The notes: generated by a model not told the origin, from the letters alone. A DNA stretch of 6,485 nucleotides from Clostridia bacterium (GCA_017613815.1 JAGADB010000160.1:1-6485); one strand, 5' to 3'; shown: positions 1 through 5,987, numbered from the stretch's first letter. Translations and numbers: made by a program.

Positions 1-1668
1 GTAGTTGTGCGAATTTGCGATAAATAAGTTCTCCACAAAGTCCTCTTCCTTGGTGGACATGGCGGAAATACCTTTTCCGCCGCGCTTCTGCGCCGTGTAG
101 GTGTCCACGGGCATGCGCTTGATGTAGCCCTGGTGGCTTATCGTGATGACGTAGTCCTTCTTTTCAATGAGGTCCTCGAGGACGATTTCGTTTTCGACCA
201 CTTCGATTTTGGTCCTTCTCTCATCGCCGTATTTGCGCTTTATTTCGAGAAGCTCGTCGCGTACTATGTCGAGAATGCTCATTTCGCTCGCAAGCGTTTC
301 GGTAAGCTCCGCAATCTTCTTGTGAAGCGAATCGAGTTCCTCGAGCAGCTTGTCAATTTCAAGTCCCGATAACTTTCCGAGCGGCATCTGAACGATTTCA
401 GTCGCCTGAATTTCGGTAAGTTCGAATACCTCGATCAATTTCTGCTTGACTTCCGGTATTCCGCCGGGAGTGTATCTTATGATTTTTATAACCTCGTCGA
501 TGTTGTCTATCGCGATTTTGAGACCTTCAACGACGTGCGCGCGCGCCTTCGCCTTGTCGAGATCGTACTGAATGCGCCTTCTCACGACAGTCGTCTGGTG
601 CTCTATATAATGGTGGAGAATCTGCTTTAAGTTTAACGTTTTCGGCTCGCCCGAAACGAGCGCCAGCATGTTTATCGCAAAAGTGTCCTGAAGCTGCGTG
701 TACTTGTAGAGGAGATTTAAAACGACGTTGGGATTTGCTTCGCGCTTTACTTCTATGACGATTCTCATGCCGTTTCTGCCCGACTCGTCGCGTATGTCGG
801 AAATGCCTTCGATACGCTTGTCCTTAACGAGCTCTGCGATGCTGAGAACGAGGTTTGATTTGTTGACCTGATAGGGAAGCTCGGAAACGATTATCGACGT
901 TCTGCCGCCATGCTCCTCAAAATCGGCTTTTGCACGGACGAAAACCTTGCCTCTGCCTGTCATGTAAGCTTCGTAAATTCCCGCCGTGCCGTGAATTGTG
1001 GCGTAAGTGGGGAAGTCGGGACCCTTTATGAAGTTCATAAGCTCCGTTACGTCTGCGTCGGGGTGGTACATAAGGTGAATCGTGCCGTCAATTACCTCGC
1101 TCATGTTGTGGGGAGGAATGTTCGTCGCCATGCCGACGGCAATTCCGACGGAGCCGTTGACTAAAATGTTCGGAAATCTCGAGGGGAGAACCGACGGCTC
1201 TGTGAGCTTGTTGTCAAAATTCGGAATGAAATCGACTACGTTTTTGTCGATGTCCGACATCATTTCGTCGGCAAGACGCGCCATTCTCGCTTCGGTGTAA
1301 CGGTAAGCGGCTGCGCCGTCTCCGTCAATGTTGCCGAAGTTTCCGTGTCCTTCGACGAGCGGATACCGTAGAGAAAAAGGCTGCGCAAGACGAACGAGGG
1401 CGTCGTAAACCGACGCGTCGCCGTGCGGATGATAGTGGCCGAGCACGTTTCCGACGGTTGTCGCCGATTTGCGGAACGGCTTGTTGTAGGTGAGCCCGTC
1501 TTCCTTCATCGCGTAAAGAATGCGCCTGTGAACGGGCTTTAAGCCGTCTCTCACGTCGGGAAGGGCTCTGTCGACTATAACCGACATGGCGTAGTCAATG
1601 AAAGACCGCTTTACCTCCGATCCGATTTCGACCTGTGTAATGCTTTTTCTGTTGTTCAGTTCGTCCAT
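1..1668 (-). CDS. gyrA: DNA gyrase subunit A, N-terminal 556 residues (cut by left window edge)
   Basis: Breakage-reunion subunit of DNA gyrase, the cytoplasmic GyrA2B2 enzyme that puts negative supercoils into DNA using ATP. The frame is open without a break from the ATG at 1668 to base 1, so 556 codons are seen; known GyrA proteins have about 820-875 residues, so most of the C-terminal beta-pinwheel lies outside. Visible motifs in order: the N-terminal DYAMSVIVDRALPDVRDGLKPVHRR block, the quinolone region HPHGDASVYDALVRLAQ (residues about 80-96), and the catalytic tyrosine in RYTEARM (Tyr124). The GyrA box QKRGGKG (527-533) argues for GyrA rather than ParC. Residue 85, equivalent to E. coli Ser83, is Ala; Asp89 matches Asp87. 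A GGAGG site (1679-1683) lies 10 nt before the ATG. It is the last visible gene of the murI operon, 39 nt after the S41 peptidase, and gyrB is not adjacent on the visible side. Confidence 0.97.
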   Translation of the reverse strand, partial: MDELNNRKSITQVEIGSEVKRSFIDYAMSVIVDRALPDVRDGLKPVHRRILYAMKEDGLTYNKPFRKSATTVGNVLGHYHPHGDASVYDALVRLAQPFSLRYPLVEGHGNFGNIDGDGAAAYRYTEARMARLADEMMSDIDKNVVDFIPNFDNKLTEPSVLPSRFPNILVNGSVGIAVGMATNIPPHNMSEVIDGTIHLMYHPDADVTELMNFIKGPDFPTYATIHGTAGIYEAYMTGRGKVFVRAKADFEEHGGRTSIIVSELPYQVNKSNLVLSIAELVKDKRIEGISDIRDESGRNGMRIVIEVKREANPNVVLNLLYKYTQLQDTFAINMLALVSGEPKTLNLKQILHHYIEHQTTVVRRRIQYDLDKAKARAHVVEGLKIAIDNIDEVIKIIRYTPGGIPEVKQKLIEVFELTEIQATEIVQMPLGKLSGLEIDKLLEELDSLHKKIAELTETLASEMSILDIVRDELLEIKRKYGDERRTKIEVVENEIVLEDLIEKKDYVITISHQGYIKRMPVDTYTAQKRGGKGISAMSTKEEDFVENLFIANSHNY

Positions 1669-1687
1669 TCCAAATTTTCCTCCAAAA

Positions 1688-1702
1688 TTATTTCAGAAAT
1701 AA
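1688..1702. repeat. Short AT-rich inverted repeat in the S41 peptidase-gyrA gap
   Basis: TTATTTC and GAAATAA form a perfect 7-bp inverted repeat around a single central base, 5 nt upstream of the gyrA GGAGG site. No T-run follows it on the minus strand, so it does not look like a terminator. It is short and AT-rich, so it may be chance. Confidence 0.3.
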
Positions 1703-1707
1703 ATGAT

Positions 1708-3438
1708 TTACGGCTCATTTTCGCTTAAATACTGCTCTTCAAGTTTTCTTCTGTTTTCCTGTATCTGCCTTGCGCTCTTTTTGGCAAGGATTTTCTTTTC
1801 CTCAATAAGACGTCTCGCCTGGTCAAGGGAACTGTGGTATAACATCGCCACGTCTAACTGACTGTCCTCGTAGTAGGTGTAGTCCTTGAAGGTGTTTATC
1901 GCGTCGGTGATGTAGGTTACCGTCTCGTCGTTCAAATTTCCGTCGGCGACAGAGAGGAACGAGCGCTTCTGCATAACCCATACCGCATTTTTCGTCGAGT
2001 CGTCCCAGATTCCGTCAACCTTTTCGTCTATGAGTAAATCCATCATGTTAAGACGCTTTTCAAGCGCAAGACACGCCTCGTTTTCTTCTCCGTAAACGAT
2101 GGTCTTGTAGTTTTCGTGGTTGAAATATTCAAGCTTCGGGAAATCGTATAAAAGCTCTACGTTGCTTATTTCAAGATCGGGAATAAGCCCGATTTCGTTG
2201 TAGCTCTGCTTGTTTATGTCGAGAATTTCGTAAGTCGTAATCGTTATGTAATCGCCGGTCGCAAGCGTGTAAATCGACTGACCGATAGCTTTTCCGACGG
2301 AGGTTTGTCCGACGAGCACCGCGCCCGCTTTGGTTTTAAGGATGTTTGCCATAAGCTCCGCCGCACTTGCCGTGCCGCCGTCTATCAGAACGGATATGCT
2401 GTCGAAGGAGAACTTTCCGTTTGTGGAGATAATCGGCTCAAGGTCCTCAAGCTTTCTCGAGTGGAAGTAGCACATAACGTCGTTTTGATCTACAAAGTTT
2501 TCAGCCATCGAAAGCGCATAGTCGAGCGCGCCGCCGCCGTTGTCCCTCAAATCTATTATCAGCTTCTTTACGCCGTTTTGAGAGCACTTCGATAAAAGAT
2601 CGTAAAATCCGTTTACGGTTGCGGGGTCCAGAAAACTTGAAATCGCAATATATTCAACGCCTTCTTTTTCGTAATAGGCGTAAGTAAGCTCGCTCCGGAA
2701 AACGTCTTCTTTTCTGAGCCTGAATTTAAACGTTTCGTCTCCGCGTACGGCGGTAAACGATATTTCGGGGTTGTAGTCGTCGTATTTTCCGTCGGCGTTC
2801 TTTTCGCAGAAGAATAAATACGGCCTTTTCATCATGGCTGAAATCGCGTTCCAGCCGAGGCCTTCAAGTTTTACTCCCGAAATCTCGGTTATGACGTCGC
2901 CTTTCACGATACCTGCTCTTTCGGCGGGGGAGCCGCTTAAAACGTCGTCAATTAAAAGACCTTCCGACACGGTTTCCGTCAGAATCCCGTATCCTAAGTT
3001 TTCCTCCGGGTCGAGATAACCCGAGGACGCCGAATGAAAGGCGCTGTACTTGTCCATCGTGCCGAGAAACGTGTTTAAAATCAGCTTGTAGTACTCGGGA
3101 TGCTCTTCTATCAAGTCGCGGAAGAACCGGTCTATCGCCTCTTCACGCGTAAATGAGTATAGGTGCGTGTTTACGTAAAGGTCGACTATTTCGTTGAATA
3201 GATTGTATAAATATTCCGACGAGGAGTAAAACGGCATTATTCCGCGGCCGAAGCCGCCGCGGGAACCGAAGCCGCCGCTTTGCTGGCCGTTTTCCGCGCC
3301 CGATTCTTCTTTTTCCGCTGCCTCCGCTTCCGAGACCTTGCGGTCTATGTCGCTTAAATTCGTAGCAAAAGTGCTTACCGAAAACGTAAGAATAATCGCA
3401 AGCGAGAGTATGAGTGAGAGAAATCTTTTAAATAACAT
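1708..3438 (-). CDS. Secreted S41-family C-terminal processing peptidase (CtpA type) with PDZ and peptidoglycan-binding domains
   Basis: Predicted serine protease of the tail-specific/CtpA family, 576 residues, acting outside the membrane. Residues 1-25 are a signal peptide: Lys/Arg start, hydrophobic LSLILSLAIILTF core, and a possible cut after STFA. A glycine-rich, charged linker (about 35-68) follows, then a helical region. A PDZ domain spans about 148-204 (LGYGI, SPAERAGIVKGDVI), and the S41 core about 250-425. The Ser-Lys-Gln catalytic set is complete: Ser358 in GGTASAAE, Lys383 and Gln387 in SVGKAIGQ. Residues about 457-514 (LEKRLNMMDLL..VDGIWDDSTKNAVWVMQ) resemble a PG_binding_1 domain, and a charged, probably coiled-coil tail ends the protein. 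The start at 3438 was chosen because it opens directly on the signal peptide and has AAGG 8 nt upstream. ATG 3459 has no such site, and the longer frame to 3531 would overlap the DUF1934 gene by 62 nt. The substrate is unknown; family members cut envelope or sporulation regulators. Confidence 0.9.
   Translation of the reverse strand: MLFKRFLSLILSLAIILTFSVSTFATNLSDIDRKVSEAEAAEKEESGAENGQQSGGFGSRGGFGRGIMPFYSSSEYLYNLFNEIVDLYVNTHLYSFTREEAIDRFFRDLIEEHPEYYKLILNTFLGTMDKYSAFHSASSGYLDPEENLGYGILTETVSEGLLIDDVLSGSPAERAGIVKGDVITEISGVKLEGLGWNAISAMMKRPYLFFCEKNADGKYDDYNPEISFTAVRGDETFKFRLRKEDVFRSELTYAYYEKEGVEYIAISSFLDPATVNGFYDLLSKCSQNGVKKLIIDLRDNGGGALDYALSMAENFVDQNDVMCYFHSRKLEDLEPIISTNGKFSFDSISVLIDGGTASAAELMANILKTKAGAVLVGQTSVGKAIGQSIYTLATGDYITITTYEILDINKQSYNEIGLIPDLEISNVELLYDFPKLEYFNHENYKTIVYGEENEACLALEKRLNMMDLLIDEKVDGIWDDSTKNAVWVMQKRSFLSVADGNLNDETVTYITDAINTFKDYTYYEDSQLDVAMLYHSSLDQARRLIEEKKILAKKSARQIQENRRKLEEQYLSENEP
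3248..3278. repeat. GC-rich 13-bp direct repeat encoding a Gly-rich linker
   Basis: CCGAAGCCGCCGC occurs at 3248-3260 and again at 3266-3278, 18 bp apart. On the coding strand this gives two copies of a GGFG-containing hexapeptide (residues about 55-66 of the S41 peptidase). A 7-bp inverted repeat, CCGCGGC/GCCGCGG (3242-3248 and 3256-3262), overlaps it. The stretch is clearly richer in GC than its surroundings and fits a flexible linker that grew by an in-frame 18-bp duplication. Confidence 0.6.
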
Positions 3439-3469
3439 TGGAAACGCCTTGCCTTTCATAGCAAAAATC

Positions 3470-4150
3470 TTAATTTTTGTGTTCCGGACCGATTGACGAA
3501 GCGGTAATCGTAAAAGACGAAACCTCTGCAATCATACCGTTTATTTCTATACTGTATTTGACGGATAAGCTTCCGCCGTGTTCCGACATTTTGTTGTTTA
3601 TTTCCGACGTGTCGACGCACAGACTTATGGGGGAGTGCATCGCGTCCTCGGAGTCCTCGGTTTTGGGCTCTTCTTCGTCGTCCGAAAAAGCGGAATCCTC
3701 AAGGGCTATGTAATTGCGCTTGCCCTCCTCGAAGATGATTTCCGCAACGTCGCTGTCGCTGCCGCTTAAAGTTACGACTCCGTTTTTGTAAATGTGAACG
3801 CACATTGGATTTTCGTCGTCGCCGTACCTTATGAAAAGTCCGTCGGAATCGGTGCTTACAAGAGAGCCCTCGGTGATGAATTCCACCTTTTTCGTGCAGT
3901 CGGGCATGGTTTTGAGCTCGTCGTACCGCGTGTACGGCAGCGTGTCCTCAAGAAGCGAGTCGCTTTCCTCTTTTGAAAGCACCGAAGGCGGGGAAAACGG
4001 GGGAAAGGACGGCTCTTCCGTAAAAGTATTTTCTTCCGCGTCGTCGGTAAATACGCTTTCGCCGTATACGTTCGAGAAAATATAATCGCAGGCAAAATAG
4101 TGCTTGCCGGATATTTTTATCGCAAAGTTGTTTTTGTTGAGTATTTTCAT
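3470..4150 (-). CDS. DUF1934 (YwiB-like) beta-barrel protein with acidic insertions
   Basis: Protein of 226 residues and unknown function. The stretch from about 88 to 216 follows the DUF1934 pattern: VEFITEGSL, a DGLFIRYGDDE strand pair, HIYKNGVVTLS, IIFEEGKRNYIALED, then ISLCVDTSEINNKMSEHGGSLSVKYSIEING. The family is known from Firmicutes and folds as a small calycin-like barrel; its role is not established. AIKISGK near residues 10-16 may be the first strand, which would make residues about 21-85 an insertion: acidic, with a proline-rich PSFPPFSPP segment. A second acidic loop lies at about 151-172 (SDDEEEPKTEDSEDA). There is no signal peptide or membrane helix, so it is probably cytoplasmic. 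AAGGA lies 6 nt before the ATG at 4150. The gene starts 19 nt after murI and ends 31 nt before the S41 peptidase start, so it is very likely co-transcribed with both. Confidence 0.82.
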   Translation of the reverse strand: MKILNKNNFAIKISGKHYFACDYIFSNVYGESVFTDDAEENTFTEEPSFPPFSPPSVLSKEESDSLLEDTLPYTRYDELKTMPDCTKKVEFITEGSLVSTDSDGLFIRYGDDENPMCVHIYKNGVVTLSGSDSDVAEIIFEEGKRNYIALEDSAFSDDEEEPKTEDSEDAMHSPISLCVDTSEINNKMSEHGGSLSVKYSIEINGMIAEVSSFTITASSIGPEHKN

Positions 4151-4169
4151 AAAATTTCCTTAAAAACGC

Positions 4170-5006
4170 TTATTTTTTGTATAAATATTTTTCCACGTCG
4201 ATTTTGCTTATGTTTTCGACCTGCTCGCCGAGGAACAGCGACGAAATGCGCATAAAGTTGTACGGCTCGTCGCTCACGAAGTAGCGCGTAACGCCGGGCC
4301 CTTCCGTTTTTGCGATTCCTTTTTCGTAAAGGAAGTTTTTGAGCGCGTGCGCCGAGGCCCTTCCCGAGTCGACGATTTTAACCTTTCCGAACTTCTCGTC
4401 GGCGGCCTTTGAAATGATGTTTTTGATGAGCGGATAGTGCGTGCAGCCGAGAATAATCACGTCGGGAGCAAAATCATCAAGCTTCGAAAGATATTCGTTT
4501 ACGATTTCCTTCGTTACGCCGCAGTCCTCGTTTATGTATCCGTTTTCCACAAGCGGAACGAACATCGGACAGCCGACGCCCATAACGGAAACGGATGGAT
4601 TTATAGCCGCAATCGCCTTGTCAAACGCTTTCGCACTTATCGTGGAGGGCGTTGCAAGCACGGCGATTTTGCCTTTTTCGGTGAGCTTTACCGCTTCCGC
4701 GGACGCGGGCTCAACCACGCCGAAAATCGGTATTTCAAACGAACTTTTCAGAACTCCGAGCGCGGTGGAGCTTACGGTGCCGCAGGCGATAAGAACGGCT
4801 TTCACCGAATTTGTAAGTAAAAAATTCATATCGTCGCACGCGTATTTTATAATCGTCTCCGCCGAGCGCGTTCCGTATGGAAGGCGTCCCGTGTCGCCGA
4901 AATAAACAATATTTTCATTTGGAAGTATTTCCTTTAATTCTCTTACGGCGGTAAGTCCGCCTAAGCCCGAATCGAATACGCCTACCGGAAGCTCGTTTAT
5001 ACTCAT
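4170..5006 (-). CDS. murI: Glutamate racemase
   Basis: Cofactor-independent racemase that makes D-glutamate from L-glutamate for peptidoglycan stem peptides, in the cytoplasm. At 278 residues it has the normal family length. Visible motifs: GVFDSGLGGLT (Asp12, Ser13), YFGDTGRLPYG (35-45), the first catalytic cysteine in LIACGTVSS (Cys75), PLVENG with Glu154, and the second catalytic cysteine in LGCTHYPL (Cys188, Thr189, His190). Both catalytic cysteines and the acidic helper residues are present, so activity is expected. The usual ACNT motif reads ACGT here (Gly76 for Asn), and GDTA reads GDTG. GAGGT lies 7 nt before the ATG. It is the first gene of the operon, about 65 nt downstream of the predicted start of transcription from the 5080-5108 promoter. 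Some glutamate racemases also inhibit DNA gyrase; gyrA lies three genes downstream, but this dual role is untested for this protein. Confidence 0.96.
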   Translation of the reverse strand: MSINELPVGVFDSGLGGLTAVRELKEILPNENIVYFGDTGRLPYGTRSAETIIKYACDDMNFLLTNSVKAVLIACGTVSSTALGVLKSSFEIPIFGVVEPASAEAVKLTEKGKIAVLATPSTISAKAFDKAIAAINPSVSVMGVGCPMFVPLVENGYINEDCGVTKEIVNEYLSKLDDFAPDVIILGCTHYPLIKNIISKAADEKFGKVKIVDSGRASAHALKNFLYEKGIAKTEGPGVTRYFVSDEPYNFMRISSLFLGEQVENISKIDVEKYLYKK

Positions 5007-5049
5007 TCTGCCGACCTCGTAAAGACATTTTTTAAAAGATTTTTCGCCC

Positions 5050-5070
5050 TTATATATATAATATATATAG
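5050..5070. repeat. Alternating TA tract in the murI leader
   Basis: An almost pure TA/AT run of about 20 bp lies just downstream of the predicted murI transcription start, 44 nt or more before the start codon. Two TA blocks separated by an AA/TT step make it self-complementary, so RNA could form a weak A-U hairpin and the DNA would melt easily. No protein-binding motif is recognised. Confidence 0.6.
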
Positions 5071-5079
5071 TTATATCAT

Positions 5080-5108
5080 ATTATAGCACAAAACAAAATC
5101 AAAGTCAA
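5080..5108 (-). promoter_or_regulatory. Sigma-A promoter for the murI operon
   Basis: Read on the minus strand, TTGACT (5103-5108) is followed by a 17-bp spacer and TATAAT (5080-5085). The spacer ends in TGC, giving the TGN extended -10 element. Transcription should start near 5072-5074, leaving a 5' leader of about 65-68 nt before murI. It sits directly after the thiT terminator, which makes the murI-DUF1934-S41 peptidase-gyrA group a separate transcription unit. Confidence 0.88.
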
Positions 5109-5130
5109 CAAAAATAAAGAAAAGCAAACA

Positions 5131-5161
5131 AAAAAAGCCCCGCGTCATGACGCGGGGCTTT
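5131..5161 (-). terminator. Intrinsic terminator after thiT
   Basis: Positions 5134-5161 form a perfect 28-bp palindrome: the half AAAGCCCCGCGTCA is followed by its exact complement. The RNA hairpin would have a GC-rich stem with a tiny TCATGA centre. On the minus strand it runs into TTTTTTTGTTTGCTTTT, a good U-tract. On the plus strand only three T follow, so it acts mainly leftward. It lies 14 nt after the thiT stop. Confidence 0.95.
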
Positions 5162-5175
5162 GAAAACCGTAAAAA

Positions 5176-5760
5176 TCACCTGATATCTTCCCTGCGGAAG
5201 TATTTTCCGAGCGGTTTGTAGATAAGCATGGCGACAATTTCGGTAAAAATAATCTCAAACAGCATGTACCAGCCGTTGTATAAGAAAGAGTAGAACCAGA
5301 CGTTGGTCATCGTCATGTTCATGAACTCCTCGGGCATCCATTCGCCCCAAATCCACGCGCCGGTGATAAGATGACAGAGAAAACGGAGGGTAAACGATAA
5401 GAGAATACCGAAGAAAACCGCTTTTCTCGTGTTTCCAAAGATACCTGATAAGCCTATGAACGTGTAGGCGATGATGTAGTCAAGGAAAATCACGCCGAAC
5501 ACCATTACGGCACTCGTAACGTAGCTTACGTTGTCAAGTCCCAGAACGAGCTGCAGCGCGCTGTAAACGAACGCGGTCGCAACGCCCCATTTCCAGCCCC
5601 AGCGGTGGCTGCAGAATACTATGGGAAGCATGCTTACGACAGTAACTCCGCCGCCGAAAGGCAGGTCTATCTTGATGAGGCTCAGAACCGTTGCAAGCGC
5701 GATAAACAGGGCGCTTTCAACGAATTTACGGATTGTGATGCTGTTTTTGCTTTTTGTCAT
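5176..5760 (-). CDS. thiT: ThiT, thiamine-specific S component of an ECF transporter
   Basis: Membrane protein of 194 residues that binds thiamine outside the cell and delivers it with the shared EcfA/EcfA'/EcfT energising module, which must be encoded elsewhere. Length fits the ThiT (YuaJ) family. About six hydrophobic helices are visible. Family marks include PFGGGVTVVSMLPIVFCSHRWG (about 34-55), the FLDYIIAY segment with Asp94, RFLCHLITGAWIWGEW (126-141) and WFYSFLYNGWYMLFEII (155-171), rich in the aromatic, His and Asn residues that form the thiamine pocket in known ThiT structures. Helix 1 carries an AxxxA motif (Ala17-Ala21), the type used by S components to dock on EcfT. GGAGG (5770-5774) lies 9 nt before the ATG. 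The TPP riboswitch in its own leader independently supports the thiamine assignment. It is a single-gene unit between its own promoter and terminator. Confidence 0.96.
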   Translation of the reverse strand: MTKSKNSITIRKFVESALFIALATVLSLIKIDLPFGGGVTVVSMLPIVFCSHRWGWKWGVATAFVYSALQLVLGLDNVSYVTSAVMVFGVIFLDYIIAYTFIGLSGIFGNTRKAVFFGILLSFTLRFLCHLITGAWIWGEWMPEEFMNMTMTNVWFYSFLYNGWYMLFEIIFTEIVAMLIYKPLGKYFRREDIR

Positions 5761-5776
5761 AAAAAATTACCTCCAA

Positions 5777-5790
5777 GCCGGATTCCCGGC
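5777..5790 (-). other. Small GC hairpin next to the thiT ribosome binding site
   Basis: GCCGG and CCGGC form a 5-bp stem with a 4-nt loop, ending 2 nt upstream of the GGAGG at 5770-5774 and starting directly after the T-run of the leader terminator. It could steady the ribosome binding site or the end of the switch, or be incidental. Confidence 0.5.
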
Positions 5791-5829
5791 AAAAAAATTA
5801 CCGCACGAAACATATCGGTGCGGTAATTT
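5791..5829 (-). terminator. Riboswitch-controlled intrinsic terminator in the thiT leader
   Basis: AAATTACCGCAC (5795-5806) and GTGCGGTAATTT (5818-5829) form a perfect 12-bp stem with an 11-nt loop. On the minus strand the stem ends in a run of T at 5791-5797. It lies between the TPP aptamer and the thiT ribosome binding site, the expected place for the expression platform of a terminator-type riboswitch: termination when TPP is bound. Confidence 0.94.
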
Positions 5830-5837
5830 GCGCTTTA

Positions 5838-5925
5838 TAAAACTCCCTACGCCGGTATTATCCGTTTAACAGGTTCAAAGGGTTCGGAAAAGTCCGTCTC
5901 AGCCGAAATGACGGCACCCCTGATA
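5838..5925 (-). promoter_or_regulatory. TPP riboswitch (THI element) controlling thiT
   Basis: Read on the minus strand, the leader holds the conserved THI-box parts in order: AGGGGTGCC (5914-5922), GGCTGAGAC, ACCCTTTGAACCTG, and a GGATAATACCGGCGTAGGGA ending near 5844. These are the pyrimidine-sensing CTGAGA core and the pyrophosphate-sensing GCGTAGGGA side of the TPP aptamer. The P3 arm is short (GCCG/CGGC) with an extra small CGGA/TCCG hairpin. It lies about 80 nt upstream of thiT and just before a strong terminator, so TPP should lower thiT expression. Outer P1 boundaries are approximate. Confidence 0.97.
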
Positions 5926-5948
5926 TATTTATGCGGTGGTCAAGTGAT

Positions 5949-5977
5949 ATTATAGAATATCAATCGGAATTTGTCAA
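5949..5977 (-). promoter_or_regulatory. Consensus sigma-A promoter for thiT
   Basis: On the minus strand, a perfect TTGACA (5972-5977) is spaced 17 bp from a perfect TATAAT (5949-5954). Transcription should begin near 5942, about 17-20 nt before the aptamer, giving a leader of about 180 nt. The -35 box lies 10 nt after the rhaA stop codon. A fully consensus promoter fits a gene whose control is mainly by riboswitch termination. Confidence 0.92.
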
Positions 5978-5986
5978 TAAATTCCG
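5965..5986. repeat. Inverted repeat centred on the thiT -35 box
   Basis: CGGAATTT (5965-5972) and AAATTCCG (5979-5986) are perfect 8-bp arms around the 6-bp centre GTCAAT, which holds most of the -35 hexamer. It directly follows the rhaA stop. No T-run follows on the minus strand, so it is a poor terminator; its position would suit an operator. The protein is unknown, and no known operator consensus is recognised. Confidence 0.7.
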
Positions 5987-5987
5987 G

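Noticed and set aside
910..1300. Plus-strand frames opposite gyrA
   Set aside because: Antisense to intact, conserved gyrA; the translated sequence has no family features.
1..1668. ParC (topoisomerase IV subunit A) instead of GyrA
   Set aside because: The GyrA box QKRGGKG at residues 527-533 is characteristic of GyrA and lacking in typical ParC.
3439..3531. Longer reading frame of the S41 peptidase, starting at 3531 or 3459
   Set aside because: The extra residues are Arg-rich, overlap the end of the DUF1934 gene by 62 nt, lack a ribosome binding site and would place 24-31 residues before the signal peptide.
3477..4095. Several overlapping frames on both strands within the DUF1934 gene
   Set aside because: Ser- or Arg-rich shadows of the acidic coding sequence; only the frame ending at 3470 shows domain conservation and a good ribosome binding site.
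4437..4905. Plus-strand frames of 127 and 154 codons opposite murI
   Set aside because: They lie wholly antisense to a clear murI, have no recognisable domain, and are explained by the codon use of the opposite strand.
5605..5869. Plus-strand frames crossing thiT start, terminator and riboswitch
   Set aside because: They run through a clear coding start and structured leader on the other strand, with no ribosome binding site or protein similarity.
5965..5986. rhaA intrinsic terminator
   Set aside because: The inverted repeat is AT-rich, has only an 8-bp stem and no T-run after it on the minus strand; kept as an operator candidate instead.
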